Shown: positions 7,898-15,950 of the stretch, piece by piece
Position numbering within the stretch: position 1 is the first letter of the stretch
Layout: every line of letters starts with the position of its first letter
NCBI GenBank assembly: GCA_900316685.1
Contig: ONDS01000022.1
Location: 1 to 39,777, forward strand
Direction: 5' to 3'
DNA length: 39,777 nt
Source: an uncultured Prevotellaceae bacterium
Lineage (GTDB): Bacteria; Bacteroidota; Bacteroidia; Bacteroidales; Bacteroidaceae
Notes under the pieces: generated by a model
Databases searched by the model: none
The model's input: only the letters and a program-made list of their open reading frames with translations
Told to the model about the DNA's origin: nothing
Translations under genes and position numbers: made by a program

Positions 7898-9889
7898 ATG
7901 ATTTCAGTTGAAGCGCTAAAAGTGGAGTTCGGAGTCAAACCGCTGTTCAGCAATGCCTCCTTCGTGGTCAACCGACGCGACCGTATCGCCCTCGTAGGGA
8001 AAAACGGCGCAGGTAAGTCCACACTCCTGAAAATCATAGCAGGATTGCAGCAACCCACCGGAGGGCGGGTGAGCGTGGCACAGGATACCACCATAGGCTA
8101 TCTGCCGCAGGTGATGAACATCACCGACCAGACCACCGTGCGCGAAGAGGCACGGAAAGCGTTCGCCGATTCAGCGGCTCTTGGCGAGAAAGTGAAAACA
8201 CTGCAGGATGCTCTCGCACAACGGACGGATTACGAGAGTGACGAATACATGGACCTCGTGGAAAGGTTCACGGCTGCGCACGACCGTTTCCAGATGATGG
8301 GGGCGGATACCTATGAGGCGGAGATAGAACGGACGCTTGTGGGACTGGGATTCCTACGCTCCGACCTCGACCGGCCGACGGCGGAGTTCAGCGGCGGCTG
8401 GCGCATGCGTATCGAACTGGCGAAAATCCTTCTCCGACGGCCCGATGTGCTGCTCCTCGACGAGCCGACCAACCATCTCGACATCGAGAGCATACAATGG
8501 CTCGAACAGTTCCTCGCACAGTCGTCGGGTGCGGTCATCCTCGTGAGCCACGACCGAGCATTCATCAACAATGTCACCAACCGTACAATAGAGATCACCT
8601 GCGGACAGGTGGTGGATTACCGCGTACGCTACAACGAGTTCGTCACTCTACGGGAGGAACGACGTGAGCAACAGTTGCGTGCCTATGAAAACCAACAACG
8701 GGAGATAGCGGAGATGAAGGATTTCATCGAACGTTTCCGCTATAAACCGACCAAAGCGGTGCAGGTGCAAAGCCGTATCAAGCAGCTGGCGAAAATCGTG
8801 CCCATAGAAATCGACGAGGTGGACCGCTCGGCCATGCGCCTGAAATTCCCGCCCTGCCTGCGCAGCGGCGACTATCCTGTCATCTGCGACGGGGTAGGGA
8901 AGAGCTATGGCGAGCACCTCGTATTCGAAGGCGTCGACATGACCATCAAACGGGGCGAGAAGGTGGCTTTCGTGGGAAAGAACGGCGAGGGTAAATCCAC
9001 GCTTGTCAAGTGCATCATGAATGAGATACCTTTCGACGGGCAACTCAAGATAGGCCATAATGTGCAAATAGGCTATTTCGCACAAAACCAGGCGCAACTG
9101 CTCGACGAGAGCCTCACCGTACACGACACCATCGACCGCGTGGCGCGTGGAGATATCCGCATGCGCATCAACGATATTCTCGGGGCATTCATGTTCGGAG
9201 GCGAAGAGGCTGACAAAAAGGTGAAGGTGCTCAGTGGAGGAGAAAGGAGCCGTCTGGCCATGATCAGGTTGCTGCTCGAACCGGTCAACCTGCTCATACT
9301 CGACGAGCCTACCAACCACCTCGATATGCAGTCGAAGGATGTACTCAAGGAGGCCATCAAGGCTTTCGAGGGTACGGCCATCATCGTCAGCCACGACCGT
9401 GAGTTCCTCGACGGACTGGTCACCAAGGTGTTTGAGTTCGGCCAAGGAAAGGTACGTGAACATATCGGAGGCATATATGATTTCCTGCAGCATCACCGCA
9501 TCGAATCGTTGCAGGAACTGGGTATGGGCAAATCAGAGAATCCGGACAAAGCGCAAAACAAGAAAACACAGAGATCCGATACTTCTGACCATTCCGATCA
9601 CTCCGTCTCCTCCGGCCCCTCTGGCCGCAAGCTCTCTTACGAGGAACGCAAACAGCAGCAGCGGCAGGTGCGCAAGGCGGAGAAGGCGGTGGCTGACTGC
9701 GAGGCGAACATTGAACGGATGGAGACGCGAATCGGCGAACTGGATGCCATCCTCTCTACTCCCGAAGGGGCTTCAGACGTTACACTCATCACCGAGTACA
9801 CCTCCACCAAGAAATGCCTCGACCGAGAGGTGGAGAGGTGGGAGTCCCTGTCCAACGAACTGGAGGAATTGAAAAGCGCACTCCAATAA
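7898..9889 (+). CDS. ABC-F family ATPase (Uup/EttA-like)
   Basis: A 663-residue soluble protein with two ABC domains and no membrane segments, as expected of ABC-F proteins, which act on ribosomes and translation rather than transport. The first domain has Walker A GKNGAGKS (about 34), FSGGW signature (about 163) and LLLDEPTNHLD (about 185). The second has GKNGEGKS (about 361), LSGGERSR (about 444) and LLILDEPTNHLD (about 465). A charged interdomain linker lies between. After a Ser/Asp-rich linker (about 560-575) comes a C-terminal coiled coil rich in Lys/Glu/Arg, typical of Uup-like members. MISVEAL at the N-terminus matches the family start even though the promoter box is only 4 nt upstream. 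Whether it is a housekeeping or an antibiotic-resistance ABC-F cannot be decided here. Confidence 0.9.
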   Translation: MISVEALKVEFGVKPLFSNASFVVNRRDRIALVGKNGAGKSTLLKIIAGLQQPTGGRVSVAQDTTIGYLPQVMNITDQTTVREEARKAFADSAALGEKVKTLQDALAQRTDYESDEYMDLVERFTAAHDRFQMMGADTYEAEIERTLVGLGFLRSDLDRPTAEFSGGWRMRIELAKILLRRPDVLLLDEPTNHLDIESIQWLEQFLAQSSGAVILVSHDRAFINNVTNRTIEITCGQVVDYRVRYNEFVTLREERREQQLRAYENQQREIAEMKDFIERFRYKPTKAVQVQSRIKQLAKIVPIEIDEVDRSAMRLKFPPCLRSGDYPVICDGVGKSYGEHLVFEGVDMTIKRGEKVAFVGKNGEGKSTLVKCIMNEIPFDGQLKIGHNVQIGYFAQNQAQLLDESLTVHDTIDRVARGDIRMRINDILGAFMFGGEEADKKVKVLSGGERSRLAMIRLLLEPVNLLILDEPTNHLDMQSKDVLKEAIKAFEGTAIIVSHDREFLDGLVTKVFEFGQGKVREHIGGIYDFLQHHRIESLQELGMGKSENPDKAQNKKTQRSDTSDHSDHSVSSGPSGRKLSYEERKQQQRQVRKAEKAVADCEANIERMETRIGELDAILSTPEGASDVTLITEYTSTKKCLDREVERWESLSNELEELKSALQ

Positions 9890-9937
9890 AGCGGTGCAAC
9901 AATATCCTTACAACATAATTACAAACGCTACAACAAT

Positions 9938-11968
9938 ATGAAACGATTACTTATCATGATGTCGGTCATTACCATGACGATGGGCGCTCATGCCCAGCAA
10001 CTATCTTCGGGCATCGACCTGAACAACCTTGACCAGACGGTCAACCCCACGGAGGACTTTTTCCAATATGCCTGCGGCGGATGGATGAAAAACAACCCGC
10101 TGCCTGCAGCCTATTCGCGCTATGGCTCGTTCGAACGCTTGGCCCAGGACAACGACAAGCGAATCAACACCATACTCGCCGACCTGGTGAAGCATAAATA
10201 CCCCACCGGCTCGGTGGAACAGAAACTGGGCGATTTCTATCGCCTCGCCATGGACTCGGTAAGGAGAAACAAGGAGGGCGTACAGCCGGTCATGCCGCTC
10301 ATCAAGGAGATGGAAAAGACCAAGACGGTGTATGCCTTGCGTCAGTTGCAACTCAAATATGCGGCCTTCGGCTATGGTGTGCCCATGGGCATAGGCTTCG
10401 GAGCCGACGAGAAAAACGCGTCGATGAACATCCTCAATGTCTATCAGGGTGGTATCACACTGGGACAGAAGGAGTATTACCTCGACAACGACTCGGCAAC
10501 GGCGGCCATACGCGAGGCTTACAAGAAACACATCGTGCGCATGTTCCAACTCTTCGGATTCAAACAGAAGGTGGCGGAGGCGAAGATGAAGGCCATCATG
10601 AATGTGGAGACCCAACTGGCGCAGGTGTCGAAATCACGCACCGAATTGCGCGACGTGGAAGCTAACTACAACAAGATGACGCTCGCCGAGTTCGAACGCC
10701 GTTTCCCGCATGTACGACTCACGGCATTGATGAACGCCGACGGGGTGAGCGAACGAACCTTCCAGGAACTGGTGGTCGGACAACCTGCCTTCGTCGAAGG
10801 AGCTGACAAAATACTGGCCAACATGACAGCCGACGAGCTGAGGGCGTATATGGAGTGGGACCTTATCTGCTCGTCTACGGGTTATCTCAGCGACGAGGTG
10901 GCAGAGGCGAGCTTCGACTTCTTCGGACGTACCATGTCGGGACGCAAAGAGAATTACCCGCGTTGGAAAAGGGCTACTGGACAGGTGGAAGGACAAATGG
11001 GCGAGGCGCTCGGTCGTATCTATGTGGAACGCTACTTCCCTGCTGCCGCCAAGGAGCGCATGCGTACGCTGGTGGAAAACCTCAGGGTGGCCCTCGGCGA
11101 ACGCATACAGGCACAGGACTGGATGAGCGAGGCGACGAAGAAGAACGCACTTGACAAACTGGCTACCTTCTTCGTGAAGATTGGTTATCCCGACGAGTGG
11201 AAGGACCTCTCAGCACTGAAAATAGACCCCACAAAGTCCTATTTCGAGAATGTGCAGAACTGCCGAATCTTCTGGGATAAGTTCAACAACGAAAAGAAAG
11301 CGGGAAAACCTGTCGACAACAAGGAGTGGTTCATGAACCCGCAGACCGTAAACGCTTATTACAACCCGACGACCAATGAGATATGTTTCCCCGCGGGCAT
11401 TCTGCAGAAACCATTCTTCGACATGGAGGCCGACGACGCGTTCAACTACGGGGCCATCGGCGTGGTCATAGGTCATGAGATGACACACGGCTTCGACGAC
11501 CAGGGACGCCACTACGACAAAACAGGCAACATGGTGGACTGGTGGACGGAAGAAGATGGGAAAAACTTCAATGAGAGGGCGGAACAGTATGCGCAGTTCT
11601 TCTCCAACATCAAGGTGCTGCCCGATCTCAATGCAAACGGCCACCTCACACTGGGTGAGAACCTTGCAGACCACGGAGGATTGCAGGTGGCTTACTATGC
11701 TTTCCTCAACGCTACCAAAGACCATCCGTTGCAGACCATCGACGGACTCACACCGCAGCAGCGCTTCTTCATAGCCTACGCAGGGGTATGGGCGGCCAAC
11801 ATCACCGACGCGGAGATACGCCAACGCACCAAGAGCGACCCGCACTCCCTCGGGCGATGGCGCGTCAACGGGGCGGTGCCGCACATCGATATGTGGTACG
11901 ATGCCTTTGGCGTGAAACCGGGCGACAAGATGTTCTTGCCCAAGGAACAACGCCTCAGCCTTTGGTAA
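9938..11968 (+). CDS. M13 family zinc endopeptidase (PepO/neprilysin-like), secreted
   Basis: A 676-residue protein with a signal peptide ending at GAHAQ (about residue 20). The N-terminal half has the M13 opening VNPTEDFFQYACGGW. The catalytic zinc motif HEMTH is at 513-517, followed by GFDDQGRHYD, and the third ligand motif ENLAD starts at about 574. The segment NAYYNPTTNEICFPAGIL upstream of the zinc site is the family's substrate-binding strand. Length fits M13 peptidases (about 670-700). The protein should act in the periplasm or at the surface on oligopeptides. The usual CxxW end is replaced by a terminal LSLW without the cysteine. It lies 48 bp after the ABC-F gene with no visible promoter, so cotranscription is likely. 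Confidence 0.9.
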   Translation: MKRLLIMMSVITMTMGAHAQQLSSGIDLNNLDQTVNPTEDFFQYACGGWMKNNPLPAAYSRYGSFERLAQDNDKRINTILADLVKHKYPTGSVEQKLGDFYRLAMDSVRRNKEGVQPVMPLIKEMEKTKTVYALRQLQLKYAAFGYGVPMGIGFGADEKNASMNILNVYQGGITLGQKEYYLDNDSATAAIREAYKKHIVRMFQLFGFKQKVAEAKMKAIMNVETQLAQVSKSRTELRDVEANYNKMTLAEFERRFPHVRLTALMNADGVSERTFQELVVGQPAFVEGADKILANMTADELRAYMEWDLICSSTGYLSDEVAEASFDFFGRTMSGRKENYPRWKRATGQVEGQMGEALGRIYVERYFPAAAKERMRTLVENLRVALGERIQAQDWMSEATKKNALDKLATFFVKIGYPDEWKDLSALKIDPTKSYFENVQNCRIFWDKFNNEKKAGKPVDNKEWFMNPQTVNAYYNPTTNEICFPAGILQKPFFDMEADDAFNYGAIGVVIGHEMTHGFDDQGRHYDKTGNMVDWWTEEDGKNFNERAEQYAQFFSNIKVLPDLNANGHLTLGENLADHGGLQVAYYAFLNATKDHPLQTIDGLTPQQRFFIAYAGVWAANITDAEIRQRTKSDPHSLGRWRVNGAVPHIDMWYDAFGVKPGDKMFLPKEQRLSLW

Positions 11969-12000
11969 TCAATGGCATGAAATGCTGTGATGCCTAATGT

Positions 12001-12040
12001 CGTTATAACGTAATGTCGTCATAACGTAATAAAATAATTT
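12001..12040 (+). repeat. CGTTATAACG-type repeat before metA
   Basis: CGTTATAACGTAATGTCG is followed by the near-copy TCATAACGTAATAAAA. It is related to the tract at 7686-7756. It may be repeat debris; an operator role for metA is possible but unsupported. Confidence 0.4.
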
Positions 12041-12054
12041 CAAAAACTTAAAAA

Positions 12055-12972
12055 GTGCCACTCAGAATACCCAACCAACTACCGGCAATAGATATCCTTA
12101 AACGCGAGAATATCTTCGTGATGGATGACCTGCGCGCTCATGCGCAGGACATCCGTCCCCTGCGTATCGCCATACTCAACCTCATGCCCCTGAAAATCAC
12201 CACCGAAACGGATCTCATTCGGTTGCTGTCGAATACACCGCTGCAACTCGACATCTCGTTCATGAAGCTGAAAAGCCACACGCCGAAGAACACGCCCATC
12301 GAACACATGATGATGTTCTACCGTGACTTCGAATCGATGCGCGACCAACGGTTTGATGGGATGATCATCACAGGGGCACCGGTCGAACAACTGTCTTACG
12401 AACAGGTGAGCTATTGGCCGGAGGTGTCGGAAATCATCATGTGGGCCCGTACGCATGTCACCTCAACACTCTATCTCTGTTGGGCGGCACAGGCGGGACT
12501 GTACCTGCACTATGGCATACGGAAATATCCGCTCAAGGAGAAGATGTTCGGTGTCTTCCCCCAAAGGAAAAACGTGCCGCAGTTGCCTATCTTCCGGGGC
12601 TTCGACGATGTGTTCTATATGCCGCACAGCCGACATTCGGAGGTGCGACGCGAAGACATCCTGGCACACCCCGAACTGACCATCATCTCCGAGTCGGAGG
12701 CAAGCGGAGTGGGCATGGTCATGGCCCGCGGAGGCAGGGAGTTCTACATCACGGGTCATCCCGAGTATGCTCCCGACACGCTCGACAAGGAATATCGGCG
12801 CGACCGCGACATACGCGACGATGTGCGTATCCCCGTCAACTATTATCCCAACGACGATCCGTCGCTGACGCCACAGGTGCAGTGGAGGGCGCATGCCAAC
12901 CTGCTCTACAGCAACTGGATAAATTATTACGTCTATCAGGAAACACCCTACAACATCGACGAGATAGAATAA
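12055..12972 (+). CDS. metA: Homoserine O-acyltransferase MetA, predicted to use acetyl-CoA
   Basis: A 305-residue protein, the standard MetA length, that acylates homoserine in the first committed step of methionine synthesis in the cytoplasm. It uses a GTG start; the protein from there (MPLRIPNQLPAID) matches the normal MetA N-terminus. Catalytic Cys142 (LCWAAQAG), His235 and Glu237 (GHPEY) are all at the standard positions. Residue 111 is Glu (GAPVEQ). From work on this family, Glu111 goes with acetyl-CoA use and Gly111 with succinyl-CoA, so homoserine O-acetyltransferase activity is predicted (metAA in some nomenclature). The gene lies 86 bp after the M13 peptidase and 13 bp before the U32 gene. 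No riboswitch was recognised upstream. Confidence 0.93.
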   Translation: MPLRIPNQLPAIDILKRENIFVMDDLRAHAQDIRPLRIAILNLMPLKITTETDLIRLLSNTPLQLDISFMKLKSHTPKNTPIEHMMMFYRDFESMRDQRFDGMIITGAPVEQLSYEQVSYWPEVSEIIMWARTHVTSTLYLCWAAQAGLYLHYGIRKYPLKEKMFGVFPQRKNVPQLPIFRGFDDVFYMPHSRHSEVRREDILAHPELTIISESEASGVGMVMARGGREFYITGHPEYAPDTLDKEYRRDRDIRDDVRIPVNYYPNDDPSLTPQVQWRAHANLLYSNWINYYVYQETPYNIDEIE

Positions 12973-12985
12973 TGTTGAGATAACC

Positions 12986-14857
12986 ATGCCCAATCCTAAA
13001 CTCATCGAACTGCTGGCGCCGGCGAAAGACCTCGAATGTGGTATCGCTGCCATCGACCATGGGGCGGATGCCGTATATATCGGAGCTGAACGCTTCGGGG
13101 CACGACAGGCGGCAGCCAATGCCACCGACCACATTGCGGCGCTGTGTGATTATGCACATAGGTTCAGGGCGAAGGTCTACGTCACCGTCAATACCATCAT
13201 ATTCGACGATGAAGTGGAGGCCACGCAACGATTGCTCCGGCAGTTGGCAGAGGTGGGGGTGGATGCCATCCTCGTGCAGGATATGGCGGTGCTCGAACTA
13301 CTAAGGCAGTGGATGGAGCAGGGGGTGGACATGCCGATGATTCATGCGTCGACACAGACGGACAACCGCGATGCCGACAAGGTGGCGTGGCTGGCAAGGC
13401 AGGGATTCCAAAGGGTGGTGCTGGCGCGTGAATTGTCTATCGACGAGATAGCTCACATCCACCGACAGGTGCCGCAGGTGGAACTGGAGGCGTTTGTTCA
13501 TGGTGCCCTCTGCGTGTCGTATTCGGGGGCGTGTTACGCCTCGCAGTACTGTTTCGGCAGGAGTGCAAACAGGGGAGCGTGTGCCCAGTTCTGCCGGTTG
13601 AAATTCTCATTGGTCGATGCCGACGGCATGGTGGTAGCTCCTGATAAATACTTGCTCTCGCTGAAGGATATGTGCCGCATCGACCATATCCGCGAACTGA
13701 TAGAAGCGGGGGTTACCTCGCTGAAGATAGAGGGACGACTGAAGGATGTCGATTACGTGAAAAATGTGGTGGCGGCATACAGCCAGCGCCTCAATCAGGT
13801 AATCGGCGACCATCCTGATAAATACAGGAGGGCGTCGTTGGGCAAATGCCAGCTCTCCTTTCAACCTGACTTGCATAAATCGTTCAACAGGGGTTTTACC
13901 GACTATTTCCTGCATGGGCGGACCAACGACATCGCTGCCATGGATTCACCTAAGGCCATCGGACAACGGGTGGGACGGGTGAAGGAGATAGGCAATAGAT
14001 GGCTCTCCGTGGCAGGACTGACAAACTTTGCCAACGGCGACGGATTGTGCTTCTTCGATGGGCAACGCCAATTGGTGGGATTCCGCGTGAATAGGGTGGA
14101 GGGCAACAAATTGTTCCCCTTGCAGATGCCCAAGGGGCTGAGGCGGGGCATGGAGCTCTACCGTAATTTCGACAAGGCGTTTGTCTCGGCAATAGAGAAA
14201 AGTAATTCGTCGGTAAGGAAAATGGAGGTGCGTTTTCGGCTTACCCGCGAGAGTGATACCCTTTCTTTGGAAATGTCGATGCCGGAAACTGAACTTCGTC
14301 TCTCGGTGTCGTCATCCGCGGAGTTGACTAAAGCGAACAAACCCCAGCATGACATGATGGTCGCCCAACTATCCAAACTGGGTAACACACCATTCGTGGC
14401 TGACAGCGTGGATGTCGATGAGGTCGACGATATGTTCATTCCTTCCTCTACGTTGGCAGGAATGCGGCGGGAGATGTGCGATCTTGCGCTGAAGAAACTG
14501 GCAGAACCGATGGGGCCGAAGCGCTACGAACTTCCTGTTTCGCACGATGAAAAGGATGCTGATATGCCGGCGAAGAACGTGGCCAACCGTATGGCGAAGG
14601 CTTTTTACGAACATTTGGGCTCACACTCGATAGACCCGGCGATGGAACTTGGTACAGAGGATATGAAAAGGCTGCGGCCAACGCTCATCATGGAGTGCAA
14701 ACATTGCCTGCGTTTCTCCCTGGGCCATTGTGTTCGTAGGGGAGGTACCACGCCTAAGTGGCGCGAACCTCTCGCACTGATGCTGCCGGATGGTCGGCGC
14801 TTCCCTTTGGTCTTTGATTGTGCTCATTGTCAAATGAATGTATATGCGGAATCTTAA
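12986..14857 (+). CDS. U32 family protein, RlhA-like (23S rRNA hydroxylation)
   Basis: A 623-residue member of the U32 'peptidase' family. The N-terminal TIM-barrel-like part begins LIELLAPAKDLECGIAAI. The U32 signature runs from about 167: EAFVHGALCVSYSGACY, followed by the cysteine-containing NRGACAQFCR. These conserved cysteines are thought to hold an iron-sulfur cluster. The large C-terminal part and total length resemble E. coli RlhA (YdcP), which is needed for hydroxylation of C2501 in 23S rRNA; that role is my best guess. Near the C-terminus there are two more CxxC pairs (CKHC and CAHC). Its start lies 13 bp after metA, and its end overlaps the next gene by 20 bp, so it belongs to a run of cotranscribed genes. 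A TrhP-like tRNA-modifying role is the main alternative. Confidence 0.8.
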   Translation: MPNPKLIELLAPAKDLECGIAAIDHGADAVYIGAERFGARQAAANATDHIAALCDYAHRFRAKVYVTVNTIIFDDEVEATQRLLRQLAEVGVDAILVQDMAVLELLRQWMEQGVDMPMIHASTQTDNRDADKVAWLARQGFQRVVLARELSIDEIAHIHRQVPQVELEAFVHGALCVSYSGACYASQYCFGRSANRGACAQFCRLKFSLVDADGMVVAPDKYLLSLKDMCRIDHIRELIEAGVTSLKIEGRLKDVDYVKNVVAAYSQRLNQVIGDHPDKYRRASLGKCQLSFQPDLHKSFNRGFTDYFLHGRTNDIAAMDSPKAIGQRVGRVKEIGNRWLSVAGLTNFANGDGLCFFDGQRQLVGFRVNRVEGNKLFPLQMPKGLRRGMELYRNFDKAFVSAIEKSNSSVRKMEVRFRLTRESDTLSLEMSMPETELRLSVSSSAELTKANKPQHDMMVAQLSKLGNTPFVADSVDVDEVDDMFIPSSTLAGMRREMCDLALKKLAEPMGPKRYELPVSHDEKDADMPAKNVANRMAKAFYEHLGSHSIDPAMELGTEDMKRLRPTLIMECKHCLRFSLGHCVRRGGTTPKWREPLALMLPDGRRFPLVFDCAHCQMNVYAES

Positions 14858-15839
14858 GTGGCTCTTCGTCTTCACCTTGATGGCTTGTTGTTGCATGGCA
14901 TGCTACAACAAACGGCCCTCGTCGGGTGCCTTGACGCAGGTGGAATACACCGACAAGCAAATCGATTCGCTGCGCTTCGTCATGACGCATCATTATTCCG
15001 AGAATTTCAATTTCGTGGTGAGGGCCGACTCGATGATGCTCACTCGGCAGATACCTGAGGAGTGGGTCAACGACCTGCCTGTCGACTCGTTCTCGGTGCT
15101 CCACGACCAACGGTTAGTGGTGGCCGACATACGTATCATACCCAACGATACTATCGATTCGGTGTGGGTGCAACTGGCGCTCGACCAGGCTAACTTCGGA
15201 TGGATACATGAGTCGCAACTGCTGGAAAACGTCGACCCCGACGATCCCATATCGCAGTTCATCTCTTTCTTCTCCAACGAACATCTGCTCATATTCCTAT
15301 TTATATTGCTGCTTATCTTCGTGGGATATACTATGCGCCTGATGGTCAAGCATAATGCGCATATCGTGCATTTCCGCGACATCGACACGTTCTATCCTAC
15401 GTTGTTGGCGCTCATCGTGGCGTTCTCCGCCACACTCTATTCCACCATCCAACTGTTCGCACCCCAGACGTGGAGGCATTTCTATTTCCATCCAACCCTC
15501 AACCCGTTTACACAACCGTTGCTGCTGGCGCTCTTCATCTCATCGGTATGGCTGATGATCATCGTGGCCATAGCGGCTGTGGATGATACGTTCAGGCATC
15601 TGAAGGTGGGCGAGGCCATGCTTTACCTATTGGGTTTGGCGGGCATGTGCGGACTCAATTATGTGGTGTTCTCCGTCAGCACTTTGTATTATGTGGGCTA
15701 TCCGCTGCTCATCCTCTATATCTCGTTCGCATTCTGGCGCTATTTCCGCCATACACGGTCGAAATATATCTGCGGACAGTGTGGCATGCAGATACACCAA
15801 AAAGGGAGATGCCCTCACTGCGGTGCGCTCAACGATTGA
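14838..15839 (+). CDS. Membrane protein with lipoprotein-like N-terminus and C-terminal zinc ribbon
   Basis: A 333-residue protein of unknown function. The N-terminus has a hydrophobic segment ending in LMAC/CMAC, a possible lipobox or a simple signal anchor. Residues of about 25-145 form a soluble domain. About five hydrophobic helices follow between about 150 and 305. The C-terminus carries a zinc ribbon, CGQCGMQIHQKGRCPHCG, which must be cytoplasmic if it binds zinc. The gene overlaps the end of the U32 gene by 20 bp, suggesting translational coupling. A second ATG at 14844 is an equally good start. I do not recognise a named family. Confidence 0.7.
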   Translation: MYMRNLKWLFVFTLMACCCMACYNKRPSSGALTQVEYTDKQIDSLRFVMTHHYSENFNFVVRADSMMLTRQIPEEWVNDLPVDSFSVLHDQRLVVADIRIIPNDTIDSVWVQLALDQANFGWIHESQLLENVDPDDPISQFISFFSNEHLLIFLFILLLIFVGYTMRLMVKHNAHIVHFRDIDTFYPTLLALIVAFSATLYSTIQLFAPQTWRHFYFHPTLNPFTQPLLLALFISSVWLMIIVAIAAVDDTFRHLKVGEAMLYLLGLAGMCGLNYVVFSVSTLYYVGYPLLILYISFAFWRYFRHTRSKYICGQCGMQIHQKGRCPHCGALND

Positions 15840-15872
15840 AGGTGATGAAGGTAAAATCATAACAAATAAGGA

Positions 15873-15903
15873 TTGCAGGGGTTAACGTCTATGCTTACCT
15901 TTG
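15873..15903 (+). promoter_or_regulatory. Promoter of the TonB-dependent receptor gene
   Basis: TTG at 15873-15875, 20-bp spacer, TACCTTTG at 15896-15903. Expected transcription start near 15908. This rules out any start codon before that point, including the TTG at 15873 that opens the longest frame. Confidence 0.75.
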
Positions 15904-15950
15904 CACCATCATTGGAATGGCTCATGGAGAGCCGCCTCAGTTTTTCTAAT

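Noticed and set aside
12001-12054. SAM-type riboswitch before metA
   Set aside because: The leader is only about 86 bp from the previous gene, AT-rich and repeat-like, with no folded aptamer visible.
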